NCBI GenBank assembly: GCA_027486405.1
Contig: JAIXPD010000060.1
Location: forward strand, 1 to 64,000
DNA from: Azospirillum sp.
GTDB lineage: Bacteria; Pseudomonadota; Alphaproteobacteria; Azospirillales; Azospirillaceae
Direction: 5' to 3'
DNA: 64,000 bases
Under the pieces are notes generated by a model that did not search any database, was not told the DNA's origin, and saw only the letters and a program-made list of their open reading frames with translations. The position numbers and the translations under genes are program-made. This document shows positions 29,872-38,648 of the stretch, in pieces (within the stretch, counting starts at the first letter, position 1; every line of letters starts with the position of its first letter).

Positions 29872-31017
29872 TCAGCGGTCGATCACCACATCGCTGGTGG
29901 GGCGGCTGCAACAGAGCAGGATTTGACCCGCGTCGATTTCGCGCTGGCGGATGCCGCCGCCGTGCTTCATCGCCACGGTCCCGGAGACCAGCTTGCTCTT
30001 GCAGGTTCCGCACAGACCGCGCGAGCAGGAGGAGGGCAAACGCAGCCCCGCCGCCGCTGCGGCGGTGAGGATGGGGGTGCCGGGGCCGCAGGTGATGGTT
30101 TTGCCGCTCTTGGCGAACTCCACCGTGAATCCGGTCGCGGCGGTGGCGGGATCCGCTGGGGCCGGTTCCGCTGCGCCCGCTTCCGCCGGAGTCGATTCGC
30201 CGGGGGCGGCGTTGCCCGGCAGTTCGTCGAAGTTGAAACTTTCCTCGTGGTAGCGGGCCGGATCGACCCCAGCCTCCGCCGTCATCGCCCGCACCGCCGC
30301 CATGAAGGGGGCGGGACCGCAGACATAGACGTCACGTTCCAACAGGTCCGGCGCGATCAGGCGCAGCATCGGCAGGGACAGCCGCCCGCTGTAACCCGGC
30401 CATTGCCCTTCCGCCCCCGCCGCCTCGCAAACATGGGCCAGCCGGAACCCGGATTCGGCCCGCGCCATGGCGTCGAGTTCGGTGCGGAAAATGATGTCGG
30501 CGGGGCTGCGGGCGGCGTGGACGAAGACGACGTCCCGCTCCAGCCCGAGATCGTCGAGCGTGCGCGCCATCGACATCAGCGGGGTGATGCCGCTGCCCGC
30601 CGACAGGAACAGCAGCTTGGTCAACGGGCGGTCGGCCGGGGTGAACTCCCCCATCGGGCCGGTGGCGCGGAGTTCGCGCCCCGGGACCATGTGGTCGTGC
30701 AGCCAGTTGGAGGCCGGGCCGCCGGGAACCCGCTTGACCGTGATGGCGATGCGGTGGGGGCGGGCGGCTGACGACGCGACCGTGTAGCAACGGTTCACGA
30801 TCCCGCCGTCGATGGGCAGATCGAGCGTGATGAACTGCCCCGGTTTGAAGCGGAACCGGCAGGGCGTGCGCCCGGAAAAGACGAAGGTCTTGACGTCGTG
30901 GGTTTCCTGCCGCACCGCCCGGCAGACCAGCCGGTCGTCGCGGTCGGGATCCCACGGGGGAGCCTCGGCCCCGGTCAGCTCCGATGCCCAATCCGGGATG
31001 TGCGCGCCGCTGGTCAT
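29872..31017 (-). CDS. gbcB: Glycine-betaine demethylase reductase GbcB-type
   Basis: This 381-aa flavoprotein passes electrons from NAD(P)H to the Rieske oxygenase encoded upstream. It has an FAD domain (NRCYTVAS), a nucleotide domain (SAGSGITPLMSMARTL, YVCGPAPFM) and a C-terminal plant-type 2Fe-2S domain with Cys331, 336, 339 and 369. An Ala/Pro/Glu-rich linker at about 268-290 joins the last two parts. Start and gbcA stop overlap as ATGA. The pair matches GbcAB of Pseudomonas; a role on proline betaine (stachydrine) instead of glycine betaine is the main alternative. Confidence 0.87.
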   Translation of the reverse strand: MTSGAHIPDWASELTGAEAPPWDPDRDDRLVCRAVRQETHDVKTFVFSGRTPCRFRFKPGQFITLDLPIDGGIVNRCYTVASSAARPHRIAITVKRVPGGPASNWLHDHMVPGRELRATGPMGEFTPADRPLTKLLFLSAGSGITPLMSMARTLDDLGLERDVVFVHAARSPADIIFRTELDAMARAESGFRLAHVCEAAGAEGQWPGYSGRLSLPMLRLIAPDLLERDVYVCGPAPFMAAVRAMTAEAGVDPARYHEESFNFDELPGNAAPGESTPAEAGAAEPAPADPATAATGFTVEFAKSGKTITCGPGTPILTAAAAAGLRLPSSCSRGLCGTCKSKLVSGTVAMKHGGGIRQREIDAGQILLCCSRPTSDVVIDR

Positions 31018-32300
31018 GCCGCCACCTCAACGCCCGCCGACAGGCCGTGTTGCAGGCCACGATGGGCCGACAAACGGTCGATGTACCACGCGCAGAACTT
31101 CTCCACCAACCCTTCGGTGTGCGGGGAATAGGGGCCGGGTTCATAGGCCGGGCTGGTGGCCCCCGCCTGGGCGATGGCGACCAGATCGCCGTCCTGGCGG
31201 TTGGTGGCGTTCCACACCTCGGTCAGGGCCGTCTTGTCGTAATCCACGCCCTCCACCGCGTCCTTGTGGACCAGCCAACGGGTGCGCAGCAGCGTGCGGT
31301 CGGGCGTGAGCGGCAGGACGGAGAAGGTGACGATGTGGTCGGACATGAAATGGTGCCAGGAGTTCGGCTGGGTCCAGAAGGACAGGCCGCCCAGGCTGCG
31401 GTCGGGCAGGTTGCCCAAGGTCTTGCGGCTGGCGGCGCGGGTGTCCTTGGTCTGGGATTCGCCGCTGCCGTCGATGGGCAGGCGTTGGGTGCGGAAGCCG
31501 GTGACGTCGGTCAGCCGGTCGATCTCGCGCGACGGCAGGCCCATGGACTCCCAGCGCGCGTGCGAATCGGCCAGAAGCTGGTCATAGCGTTCGGCGTGAA
31601 CCCGGCGGTTGTCGTCCAGGCTATCGGGCGCGAAGCCGAATCCGTATTCGAACAGCGGAACCGTCAGTTCCGGGTGGTTGCCGACGCAATGGTAGCATTC
31701 CCGGTTGTTCTCCATCGTCAGCTTCCAGTTGCCCAGCTCGATCAGATCCTCCGAATGGGCGATCTTGCAGTTGCGCAGATCGTGGGGAAGGATGTACGGC
31801 TCGATCGCGGCGGCCAGCGCGTCGATGTCGCCGGGGGCCTCCTTGGCCAGACAGACGAAGATCAGGCCGCCGACGCTGCGGACATGCACCGGCTTCAACC
31901 CGTGGCAGGAATGATCGAACTCCGCCCCCATATGCTCGGTGAACAGCAGCGTTCCATCCAGGCCGTAGGTCCACTGGTGATAGGGGCACACCAGATTGCC
32001 GACCGACGACGCGCCCTCCGGCGTCAGTCGCGCGCCGCGATGGCGGCAGACGTTGTGAAAGGCGCGCACCTGCATGTCGTCGTCGCGCAGGATGATGACC
32101 GACGCCCGGCCGATGTCCACCGTCACGCAATCGCCGGGTTCGGGAATTTCCGGTTCCACCGCCACGTAAATCCAATGGCGTCCGAAGATCGCCTTCAGGT
32201 CCAGATCAAAGACGCTTTGGCTGGTGTAGAAGGGCGCTTCCAGCGAATAGCCGGGCTTGCGGCGCGCGATCAGGGCATCGACGGACACGGATTCGGACAT
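31014..32300 (-). CDS. gbcA: Glycine-betaine demethylase Rieske oxygenase GbcA-type
   Basis: This 428-aa oxygenase removes a methyl group from a quaternary ammonium substrate, releasing formaldehyde. The Rieske cluster ligands are Cys85, His87 (VCRHRGARL), Cys105 and His108 (CPYHQW). The mononuclear iron site has His204 and His209 in NNRECYHCVGNHPEL. The later block LVHKDAVEGVDYD is typical of GbcA and stachydrine demethylase Stc2. Choline degradation genes, serine dehydratase and a DgcA-type gene elsewhere in the window favour glycine betaine. TGTCGC repeats lie upstream at 32372-32423. Confidence 0.88.
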   Translation of the reverse strand: MSESVSVDALIARRKPGYSLEAPFYTSQSVFDLDLKAIFGRHWIYVAVEPEIPEPGDCVTVDIGRASVIILRDDDMQVRAFHNVCRHRGARLTPEGASSVGNLVCPYHQWTYGLDGTLLFTEHMGAEFDHSCHGLKPVHVRSVGGLIFVCLAKEAPGDIDALAAAIEPYILPHDLRNCKIAHSEDLIELGNWKLTMENNRECYHCVGNHPELTVPLFEYGFGFAPDSLDDNRRVHAERYDQLLADSHARWESMGLPSREIDRLTDVTGFRTQRLPIDGSGESQTKDTRAASRKTLGNLPDRSLGGLSFWTQPNSWHHFMSDHIVTFSVLPLTPDRTLLRTRWLVHKDAVEGVDYDKTALTEVWNATNRQDGDLVAIAQAGATSPAYEPGPYSPHTEGLVEKFCAWYIDRLSAHRGLQHGLSAGVEVAA

Positions 32301-32371
32301 GGCTGGCTCCCGGTTTCAAGGCATCGGCGGGATCAGTGTTTCACCGCTGGCGGTCGTCGGGTGGCCCATTT

Positions 32372-32423
32372 GCGACAGCTTGTTGTCAACCCCCGACAGC
32401 GGGGTGCGACAGGGGGTGCGACA
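32372..32423 (-). promoter_or_regulatory. TGTCGC repeats upstream of gbcA
   Basis: Read in plus orientation, GCGACA occurs at 32372, 32406 and 32418 and the near-copy CCGACA at 32393. The 32372 and 32393 units are 21 bp apart, two helical turns, as for an AraC-family regulator binding two half-sites. The same word recurs before dgcA and both GlxA-type regulators. Confidence 0.6.
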
Positions 32424-32490
32424 CCGCAGGGAAACGTCGTTCGGATCGGATGGGATCAGCGGGAGGTGGGGGAAGCGGCCATGGCGCAAA

Positions 32491-32516
32491 GGCCGGGTCC
32501 TGCGCGGAACCCGGCC
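32491..32516 (-). terminator. Hairpin after iolB
   Basis: GGCCGGGT (32491-32498) pairs with ACCCGGCC (32509-32516). On the minus strand only a short TTTG follows, while the plus strand has CGTTTTC. It probably ends the iolB transcript before gbcA. Confidence 0.65.
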
Positions 32517-32528
32517 CCGTTTTCATTC

Positions 32529-33338
32529 TCACGCGGGCTTGAGCAGCCAACGGTGTTCCGGCGCGGTGTTGAAATGCCAGGCCCGGCGTGGTCCGGCCAT
32601 CACGTTCAGGTAATAGCCGGTGTAGCCATGGGCCGCGCCGACCGGGTGATAGCCGCGCGGGACCAGCACCAGATCGCCGTTCTCCACCGCCATCGCTTCG
32701 TCCAGCGAGCGGTCGTCGGTGTAGACGCGCTGGAAGGCGAAGCCCTGCGGCGGGTCGATCCGGTGGTAATAGGTTTCCTCAAGCTGGGTTTCCGCCCCGC
32801 CATCGTCCTGGTCGTGCTTGTGCGGCGGGTAGCTGGACCAGTTGCCGGGCGGGGTCACAACCTCCACCACCAGCAGGCTGTCGGCCTGTTGCGAGTCGGG
32901 CAGAATGTCGTAGACAAGGCGGGTGTTGCTGCCCTGCCCACGCACGGACGAGGCCACATCCTCCGGGCGAATCAGGCGAATCGGCAGGCCGCCGTTCTGG
33001 CCGGGGGCGGTGCAGACCGCCAATTCCAGCGCGCTGGTGGCCGTGACCCGCCAGGACGCCCCCTGCGGCAGATACACGGCGAAGGGCCGCTTGTCCTCAA
33101 ACGGACTCATGCGGTCGCCCAGATCGGCCCAAGTTTGATCGCCCGCCGCCACGTCGGCGCGTCCGGCCACCAGCACCAGACAGGTTTCGCGGTCCGCGCT
33201 GTGGCCCGAGACGGTCTGTCCGGCCGCCAGTTGGTACAGATCGAAACCGATGAAACGCCACCCCGCCGATTCCGGCGTGACGTGGTGGACGCGTCCGCTG
33301 TCGTCAGGAGAATGGTTGCGCAACAACAATTTGCTCAT
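32529..33338 (-). CDS. iolB: 5-deoxy-glucuronate isomerase
   Basis: This 269-aa cupin-type enzyme converts 5-deoxy-glucuronate to 5-dehydro-2-deoxy-gluconate in myo-inositol breakdown. The family region YPPHKHDQ with metal-binding histidines, followed by LEETYYHR and PRGYHPVGAAHGY, is intact. The ATG at 33338 gives the standard N-terminus MSKLLLRNH; the open frame beyond it is intergenic. It is separated from the main iol genes by the porin but has an IolR-like operator about 100 bp upstream. Confidence 0.94.
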   Translation of the reverse strand: MSKLLLRNHSPDDSGRVHHVTPESAGWRFIGFDLYQLAAGQTVSGHSADRETCLVLVAGRADVAAGDQTWADLGDRMSPFEDKRPFAVYLPQGASWRVTATSALELAVCTAPGQNGGLPIRLIRPEDVASSVRGQGSNTRLVYDILPDSQQADSLLVVEVVTPPGNWSSYPPHKHDQDDGGAETQLEETYYHRIDPPQGFAFQRVYTDDRSLDEAMAVENGDLVLVPRGYHPVGAAHGYTGYYLNVMAGPRRAWHFNTAPEHRWLLKPA

Positions 33339-33740
33339 GATCGTGGTGTCCCTGGATGGCGCGCGGTGCCGCGATAAGGCGGATCCTGTGGATGGACACG
33401 AATGTATCATATATTCCAAAATTCAGCAAAAATAGAATTTTTCTTCTGAATTCTGGCCTGGCGATGCTGCAACGCCGTTTCGCGTGTGCAAAATGGAGCT
33501 GTGCGGCGTTTTTGACACAGTTTTGTGTGAAAGAGCACAGAATCCGGAATCTGGATTGCTCCACTCCCGGATTTGTCGTTCTGTCATGAAGGTCGTTCCG
33601 TTGAACCCGTTCTGATTTCGGAACGTCATTGGAACATCCCATTCACGAGTGTCACACTCATTTGCGTTCATGAAAGGCCGTAAAGGCCGAAGGTCCGGGC
33701 AATCGGACCAACGAACCTGCAGCTTGGAGGATCAATCCGC
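33339..33740. promoter_or_regulatory. Divergent iolB/porin promoter region
   Basis: This 402-bp AT-rich gap holds the promoters of iolB and the porin. An IolR-like operator, AGAA-TTTTTC-TTCT, lies at 33434-33447. On the porin side, GTTCCGTTGAAC (33595-33606) is a perfect GTTC-N4-GAAC dyad, followed by GTTCTGATTTCGGAAC, which may be operators of another regulator. No protein gene is seen. Confidence 0.6.
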
Positions 33741-34883
33741 ATGTCACGTATCGCTCTTCTCGTCGGTGTTGCTTCCATCGCTCTGGCGTCCGGCTCGGCG
33801 ATGGCCCAGTCCAAGTCGAAGTTTGACATCACCATCGGTGGCGACGCCTATTTCGAAGCCGGCATCGTCGGTCAAGACCTCGATCAGGGCCAGCGTTCCA
33901 CCGAATTCCGCAACCGTCTGCGTCTGGTCATCACCCCGATCGCCAAGGCCGACAACGGTCTGGAATACGGTGCCCGCCTCCGCACGGTGACGGACGCCAG
34001 CCGCAACCTGGTCAGCGACCGCGCCTACATCTTCGTCAACGGCAGCTTCGGCACGGTCAGCGCCGGTCAGCAGAACGGTCTGTCGGACGAATACGCCATC
34101 TTCGCCCCGTCCGATTGGGGCACGGGTGGTGTTGACGGCGACATGCAGGCGTTCCTGGGCACCGCCACCAGCGGCAACCTGCCGAGCACGGCGGGTGCCT
34201 TCCGCACGCTGGTGTCGGGCAACAACGCGACCCGTCTGACCTACCTGACGCCGAAGTTCTCCGGCTTCCAGTTCGGCGTCACCTATCAGCCGAACACCGA
34301 CAGCCAGAACACCGACGTCAACCGCCGCAAGACCGCCGCTCCGAGCGGGAACACCGCCGGTGCCTACAAGGACGTCTTCGAAGTTGGCGGCAACTACGAC
34401 GGCAAGTTCGGCGATGTGACCGTCGGCGGCAGCCTGTACTACCTGGGTGGCTCGTCGAAGAGCTCCTCCACCTCGACCGCGACGTTTGAAAACCTGTCCT
34501 CGACCAACGTCGGCCTGTCGGTCGGCTACGGCGGGTTCAAGGTCGGCGGCAGCTACTCCTGGTCGGGCAAGAGCGGCTACGCCAAGCGCACCACCACCCT
34601 GGCGGCCATCAGCCGTGAAGCCCAGGACGTCTGGACCGTTGGCGGTCAGTACACCACCGGCCCGATCACGGTCGGTGTTGGCTACCTCAACGCCCAGGAC
34701 GCGGGCAGCCTGACCGTCCGTGGCAAGAACGAGTTCCAGCAGTTCGTCGTTGGTGCGAAGTATGTCATCGCTCCGGGCCTGTCGGTTGGTGGCGAATACA
34801 ACTACTTCAAGCTGAACTCCGATGTTGCCGCCAACAAGGACAAGGGCAACGTGGTCCTGTTCACCACCAACCTGGCGTTCTAA
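33741..34883 (+). CDS. General outer-membrane porin
   Basis: This 380-aa trimeric-type porin has a signal peptide (IALLVGVASIALASGSAMA-QS, cleavage near 22), alternating amphipathic strands throughout, and the terminal Phe (NVVLFTTNLAF) required for outer-membrane assembly. The ribosome binding site TTGGAGGA is at 33724-33731. Codon choice is more strongly biased than in neighbouring genes, as expected for an abundant protein. It has its own terminator. Its place beside inositol genes may be coincidental; IolR-like control of the shared intergenic region is possible. Confidence 0.93.
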   Translation: MSRIALLVGVASIALASGSAMAQSKSKFDITIGGDAYFEAGIVGQDLDQGQRSTEFRNRLRLVITPIAKADNGLEYGARLRTVTDASRNLVSDRAYIFVNGSFGTVSAGQQNGLSDEYAIFAPSDWGTGGVDGDMQAFLGTATSGNLPSTAGAFRTLVSGNNATRLTYLTPKFSGFQFGVTYQPNTDSQNTDVNRRKTAAPSGNTAGAYKDVFEVGGNYDGKFGDVTVGGSLYYLGGSSKSSSTSTATFENLSSTNVGLSVGYGGFKVGGSYSWSGKSGYAKRTTTLAAISREAQDVWTVGGQYTTGPITVGVGYLNAQDAGSLTVRGKNEFQQFVVGAKYVIAPGLSVGGEYNYFKLNSDVAANKDKGNVVLFTTNLAF

Positions 34884-34911
34884 TCCAGAACGTTGCTTGA
34901 TGGTTGCTTGA

Positions 34912-34946
34912 GGGTTCTGTGGGTTTTTGACGAAGCCACAGAACCC
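34912..34946 (+). terminator. Porin terminator hairpin
   Basis: GGGTTCTGTGG (34912-34922) and CCACAGAACCC (34936-34946) form a perfect 11-bp stem 28 bp after the porin stop. No U-tract follows, so termination may be incomplete or the hairpin may protect the mRNA end. Confidence 0.7.
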
Positions 34947-34984
34947 CGAGCGCAAGGCGATTGAGCGGGCCAAAGCGCGGAACG

Positions 34985-35212
34985 ACTCCAATGTTTGGAG
35001 TGGTTTCGGCGCGGTCCGCTCCGTCCCTTGAATGTGTGATTGTTCTGAGTTTCGGTTTTTCCTGGAGCTTCGCTCCGGTTCGGCGTTCGTCCATCCCGTC
35101 ACGCCGGAGCGTACGCTTGCGCTCGTCCCTCGGGTGCGTCCCCTCTAGCCGCTCTCCTGGCGACAGAGGATCCTATGCGCCGGGTGGTGATGCGTCACCA
35201 CCCGGTTTTTTT
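34985..35212 (+). ncRNA. Candidate structured non-coding RNA ending in a strong terminator
   Basis: The stretch between the porin hairpin and the terminator at 35180-35212 has no credible coding frame but several local hairpins: ACTCCAA-TGT-TTGGAGT near 34986, GGAGC-TTC-GCTCC near 35064, and the GC-rich terminator. It could be a small RNA with its own promoter or a long 3-prime tail of the porin mRNA. Evidence is structural only. Confidence 0.4.
35180..35212 (+). terminator. Strong rho-independent terminator
   Basis: CCGGGTGGTGA (35180-35190) pairs perfectly with TCACCACCCGG (35195-35205) around TGCG and is followed by seven T. It is oriented for plus-strand transcription although the nearest plus-strand gene ended about 300 bp earlier. 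Confidence 0.92.
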
Positions 35213-35256
35213 GTTGGGCTTTTGGTGTGGGACGCTTTCGGTGGACAGCACCATAG

Positions 35257-35270
35257 GGCAATCGCTTGAA
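35257..35270. repeat. Solo copy of the MITE terminal 14-mer
   Basis: GGCAATCGCTTGAA is identical to both ends of the element at 16034-16251. No second end is found nearby, so this may be a remnant or a related element truncated by the palindromic repeat at 35299. Confidence 0.6.
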
Positions 35271-35298
35271 GGGTTATAAACCTATACGAAGAATTTGC

Positions 35299-35383
35299 CG
35301 TCATCCCCGCGAAGGCGGAGATCCAGGCTTTCCCGTCAGAGCCACTCTGCGAACTCTGGTTCCCCGCCTTCGCGGGGATGACG
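35299..35383. repeat. Palindromic dispersed repeat, copy 2
   Basis: This 85-bp element starts CGTCATCCCCGCGAAGGCGG and ends with the near-complement CCGCCTTCGCGGGGATGACG, and its interior also pairs in part. Its reverse complement aligns with 1-76 at about 88 percent. Short flanking words GAATTTG and GAATTTC may reflect a longer inverted terminus. Confidence 0.85.
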
Positions 35384-35464
35384 AATTTCTTGTTAGAGGA
35401 ATTTCAAGCCTTCACCCGATTGCCCTGGCAGCACCACCGCCCTCCTCACCGTGCCCACCGACGA

Positions 35465-36310
35465 TCAACGGCTGGCCTTTTCCTTGTCCAACCGTTGCCC
35501 CAACCCGACGATCAGGCTGACCGCCATGCACATGGTCGCGGTCAGCGAGCGGAAGCCTTTGACCTGCGCGTCTTCCACCGCGAGCGTCACCCCGGCCAAG
35601 GGCATGATCGGGCTGAGGGTTCCGTCGGTGATGCCCAGAACGGGCACGCCATTGTCGGCCGCCAGCCGGCAGATCTCCACCGTGTCTTCCGAATAGGGTT
35701 TGAAGCTGATGGCGACCAGCAGGTCGCGGTCGCCGATGGCCTGCACCTGCTGGCGCAGCATGCCGCCCAACCCGTCGAGCAGCACGGTCCGCCGCCCCAG
35801 CCGCCCCAGCGCGTAGCCGAGATAGGCGGCGACCGGGAAGGAACGCCGTTGGCCCATCACATAGATGTGTTCGGCCCCTTCCAGCAGATCCAGCGCGCGG
35901 TCCAGATCGGTGGCGGTCAATTCCTGGCGCAGATGCTCCAGCGCGTTGATGCCCGCGTCGATGAAATGCTCCAGCACGCGCGAGGCGTCGGACAGGGCGG
36001 GGCCGCCATCGGTCAGGGCGCGGATCCGCTCCTTGTAATTGGGCATGTTGTCGGTCAGACGGGTGCGGAAGACGCGCTGCATCTCCGTGAACCCGTCAAA
36101 CCCCAGCGTCTTTGAAAAACGGATGAGGGCCGAGGGCTGAACCCCGGCCCGTTCGGCGATCTGCGCCACGGTTTCCAACGCCATGTCGTTTGGGTTGGAC
36201 AGCGCGTATTCGGCGATCTGGCGCAAACGCGGGCTGAGGCTGTTCTGCCGTTGGGCGATGGCGGCCTGAAGAGCGGTGAAGCTCGTCGGCGCGTCGGTGT
36301 CTGGCTCCAT
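35465..36310 (-). CDS. iolR: RpiR-family inositol repressor IolR
   Basis: This 281-aa regulator has an RpiR/MurR helix-turn-helix (ETVAQIAERAGVQPSALIRFSKTLGF) and a SIS sugar-phosphate-binding domain (IYVMGQRRSFPVAAYLGYALG). In Sinorhizobium the RpiR-type IolR represses inositol genes by binding GGAA-N6-TTCC, and several such sites occur in this window, including one 50 bp before this gene. The ATG at 36310 is preferred over the longer frame, which would run through that operator. It is the likely repressor of iolB, iolC, iolD and itself. Confidence 0.9.
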   Translation of the reverse strand: MEPDTDAPTSFTALQAAIAQRQNSLSPRLRQIAEYALSNPNDMALETVAQIAERAGVQPSALIRFSKTLGFDGFTEMQRVFRTRLTDNMPNYKERIRALTDGGPALSDASRVLEHFIDAGINALEHLRQELTATDLDRALDLLEGAEHIYVMGQRRSFPVAAYLGYALGRLGRRTVLLDGLGGMLRQQVQAIGDRDLLVAISFKPYSEDTVEICRLAADNGVPVLGITDGTLSPIMPLAGVTLAVEDAQVKGFRSLTATMCMAVSLIVGLGQRLDKEKASR

Positions 36311-36359
36311 GGGGCGGGACCGGCCTGTCGATGGGGCGCGCGGCGGCGCGGAAGCGCTT

Positions 36360-36373
36360 AGAATAAATGTTCC
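36360..36373 (-). promoter_or_regulatory. IolR operator upstream of iolR
   Basis: AGAA-TAAATG-TTCC, preceded by TT, matches the GGAA-N6-TTCC repressor motif with one change. Its position 50 bp before the iolR start suggests autoregulation. Confidence 0.65.
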
Positions 36374-36455
36374 CACCGCTGGAACCAAGCGCCGCGTGCG
36401 TGCGCGTCACGCCCCATGCGCGGGTCAGACACAATAATCAATGAAAAACAAGGGA

Positions 36456-38486
36456 TTACGCGGACTTCACCCCGGACAGGAAGCCCTCCACCTCGCGGCG
36501 CAGGCGTTGGCTTTCCTGGCTCAGCCCGTCGGCCTCCCGGCCGACCAGGGCGGCGGCGTCACCGCTGTCGGTGGCCGCCCCGGTCACGCGGTCGATCCGG
36601 CGGCCGACGTCGGCGGTCCCGTCCGACAGGGCGTCGGCGCTGTGGGCGATGCGGCTGGTGGCCGCCCCTTGCTGTTCGATGGCGGCGGCGATGGCGGCGG
36701 AAATGCGCGACACGTCGCGGATGACCGCGCCGATTCCCTCAATCGCGGCCACCGCCGACCGGCTGGCGGTTTGGATGCTGGCGATCTGGCGGGTGATGTC
36801 ATCGGTGGCGCGCCCGGTCTGTTCGGCCAGCGATTTGACCTCTCCGGCGACCACGGCGAAGCCCTTTCCGGCCTCCCCGGCGCGCGCGGCCTCGATGGTG
36901 GCGTTGAGCGCCAGCAGGTTGGTTTGCTTGGTGATCGCGGTGATGAGCGCCGTCACCTCGTCGATCCGGCCGATGGAGTGGGCCAGATCGGCGATCAGGG
37001 CGATGGAGTGGTCGGTTTCGGCCACCGCGCGGTCCGCGACCGCCGTGGCCTGTTCCACCTGCCGGGCGATCTCGCCGATGGACAGGGTCAGGTCCCCCGC
37101 CGCCGCCGCCACGCTGCGCACGTTGCCGCTGGCCTGGGCGAAGGCGTCGGCCACCGCCACGCTTTCCCGGCTGGTGGTGGCCGAGGCGGCGGACAGGCTG
37201 GACGACGCCCGCTGCATCCGCCCGGCGGACTCGTCCAGCGCGGCGACCACGCCGGTGATCTGGCCTTCGAAGCCGCGCATCAGCGCTTCCAGCCGGGCGA
37301 CCCGTTCGGCCCGCGCCGCCGCGTCGATCCGGCTCTGTTCGGCGCGCTGGGCGCTGTCGATGGCCGCGCGTTTGAACACGTCCACCGCGTCGGCCATCGC
37401 CCCCACCTCATCCCGACGGCCCACACCGGGGATGACGATGTCGGTGTCGCCCGCCGCCAAACGCCGCATCGCGTCGGTCATGCGGATGACGGGACGCGCC
37501 ACGGCCCGCGCGATCAGCACCGTCAGCAGCCCGCCCAACGCCATCCCGGCCAGCGAGACCAGCAGAATGACGCTCTGGGTGGTGGAAATCAGCTCCTGGG
37601 TGTCGGCGGCGACGGCGCGTTCGTCGCGCAAGCCCTCTTCGCGCAGGGTGGCGGCGTCGGCGACCATGGCCTGACCCGCCGCCTTTTCCGCCGCCTCCAT
37701 CGCGCCCAACTGCGCCTCGATCTCCACCGCGCGTTTGAAGGCGTTGTGGTAGGCGCGGGCGAGCGTGCGGATCTGCCGGACCGGGCCGTAATATTCGCGC
37801 CCCTTGGTTTTTTCGACCAGGGAGTCGAGCGTGGCGATCAGGTCGCCAAAGCGGCGTTCGGCGGCGGCGGTGGATTCGGCCTTGCCCAGATCGACCCAAC
37901 TCAGGGTCCGGGTGGTGTTGAGCCACGCCAGCAACAGCCGTTCGGTCCCGTCCCCGGCCAGCCGCTGAATCTCGGGATCGCCATCCTTGGCGGCGGCCTG
38001 CCGGATTTCCTGGAAACGCTCCAGCATCATCGCGCCGGAGGGATCCAGCACCTCGCGGATCATCCGCACCTGTTCGCGCTTGCCCTCCGTCAGTTCCGAC
38101 AGGGCCTTGCCATAGGCGTCGAGATGGCCTTGCACGCCGTCGCCGCTGGGAAACCCGGCGTCGGTCAGGCGCTGGCGCAGCGCCACGGCGGCGGCCTGGG
38201 CGGCGTTGGCCACCGGTTCCGCCCCGGTCAACACGAACTCGCGCGCCAACCGCCGCAGATCGAGCACGCCCCGGTCGATCTCCTGCGCCAGCGTCACCCC
38301 GTTCACCCGCTCGGCAAAGGCCGACACCTGCCCGTCGATGCGCGCCAGCACGGCGACGCTGCCGCTCGACAGTCCGGCCAGAATGGTCAACAGGCTGACG
38401 GCGCTGACCGCCATCTTGGTGCGGATGGTCAGGTGGGCGAACGCGCCCACCGTCCCGCGCGGCGACGCGCTGGCGGGGTGTGGCAT
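36456..38486 (-). CDS. Methyl-accepting chemotaxis protein inside the inositol region
   Basis: This 676-aa transmembrane receptor has TM1 at about 24-45, a long all-helical periplasmic sensor of about 255 residues resembling helical bimodular (HBM) domains, TM2 at about 302-325, a HAMP domain and a signalling hairpin with the canonical tip [19 protein letters not shown]. The MPHPAS start at 38486 is chosen because earlier residues are not family-like. It lies between iolR and iolG on the same strand, 162 bp after iolG. By position it is a candidate receptor for inositol or a related attractant; nothing in the sensor itself proves the ligand. Confidence 0.9.
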   Translation of the reverse strand: MPHPASASPRGTVGAFAHLTIRTKMAVSAVSLLTILAGLSSGSVAVLARIDGQVSAFAERVNGVTLAQEIDRGVLDLRRLAREFVLTGAEPVANAAQAAAVALRQRLTDAGFPSGDGVQGHLDAYGKALSELTEGKREQVRMIREVLDPSGAMMLERFQEIRQAAAKDGDPEIQRLAGDGTERLLLAWLNTTRTLSWVDLGKAESTAAAERRFGDLIATLDSLVEKTKGREYYGPVRQIRTLARAYHNAFKRAVEIEAQLGAMEAAEKAAGQAMVADAATLREEGLRDERAVAADTQELISTTQSVILLVSLAGMALGGLLTVLIARAVARPVIRMTDAMRRLAAGDTDIVIPGVGRRDEVGAMADAVDVFKRAAIDSAQRAEQSRIDAAARAERVARLEALMRGFEGQITGVVAALDESAGRMQRASSSLSAASATTSRESVAVADAFAQASGNVRSVAAAAGDLTLSIGEIARQVEQATAVADRAVAETDHSIALIADLAHSIGRIDEVTALITAITKQTNLLALNATIEAARAGEAGKGFAVVAGEVKSLAEQTGRATDDITRQIASIQTASRSAVAAIEGIGAVIRDVSRISAAIAAAIEQQGAATSRIAHSADALSDGTADVGRRIDRVTGAATDSGDAAALVGREADGLSQESQRLRREVEGFLSGVKSA

Positions 38487-38648
38487 GGGACGATGCTCCC
38501 GGCGGAGAGGGGGGATGGGGCGGCTGATGGTGGCGCGCGCGTCGTCTCCCAACCCGCGCGCCCGAACCAACACCGGGGCGGCGCGGGCCACGCCGCAGGG
38601 GAGGGGGCCGGTTGCCCGTGTCGCAGGCAACCGGCGGGCAACAATGGT

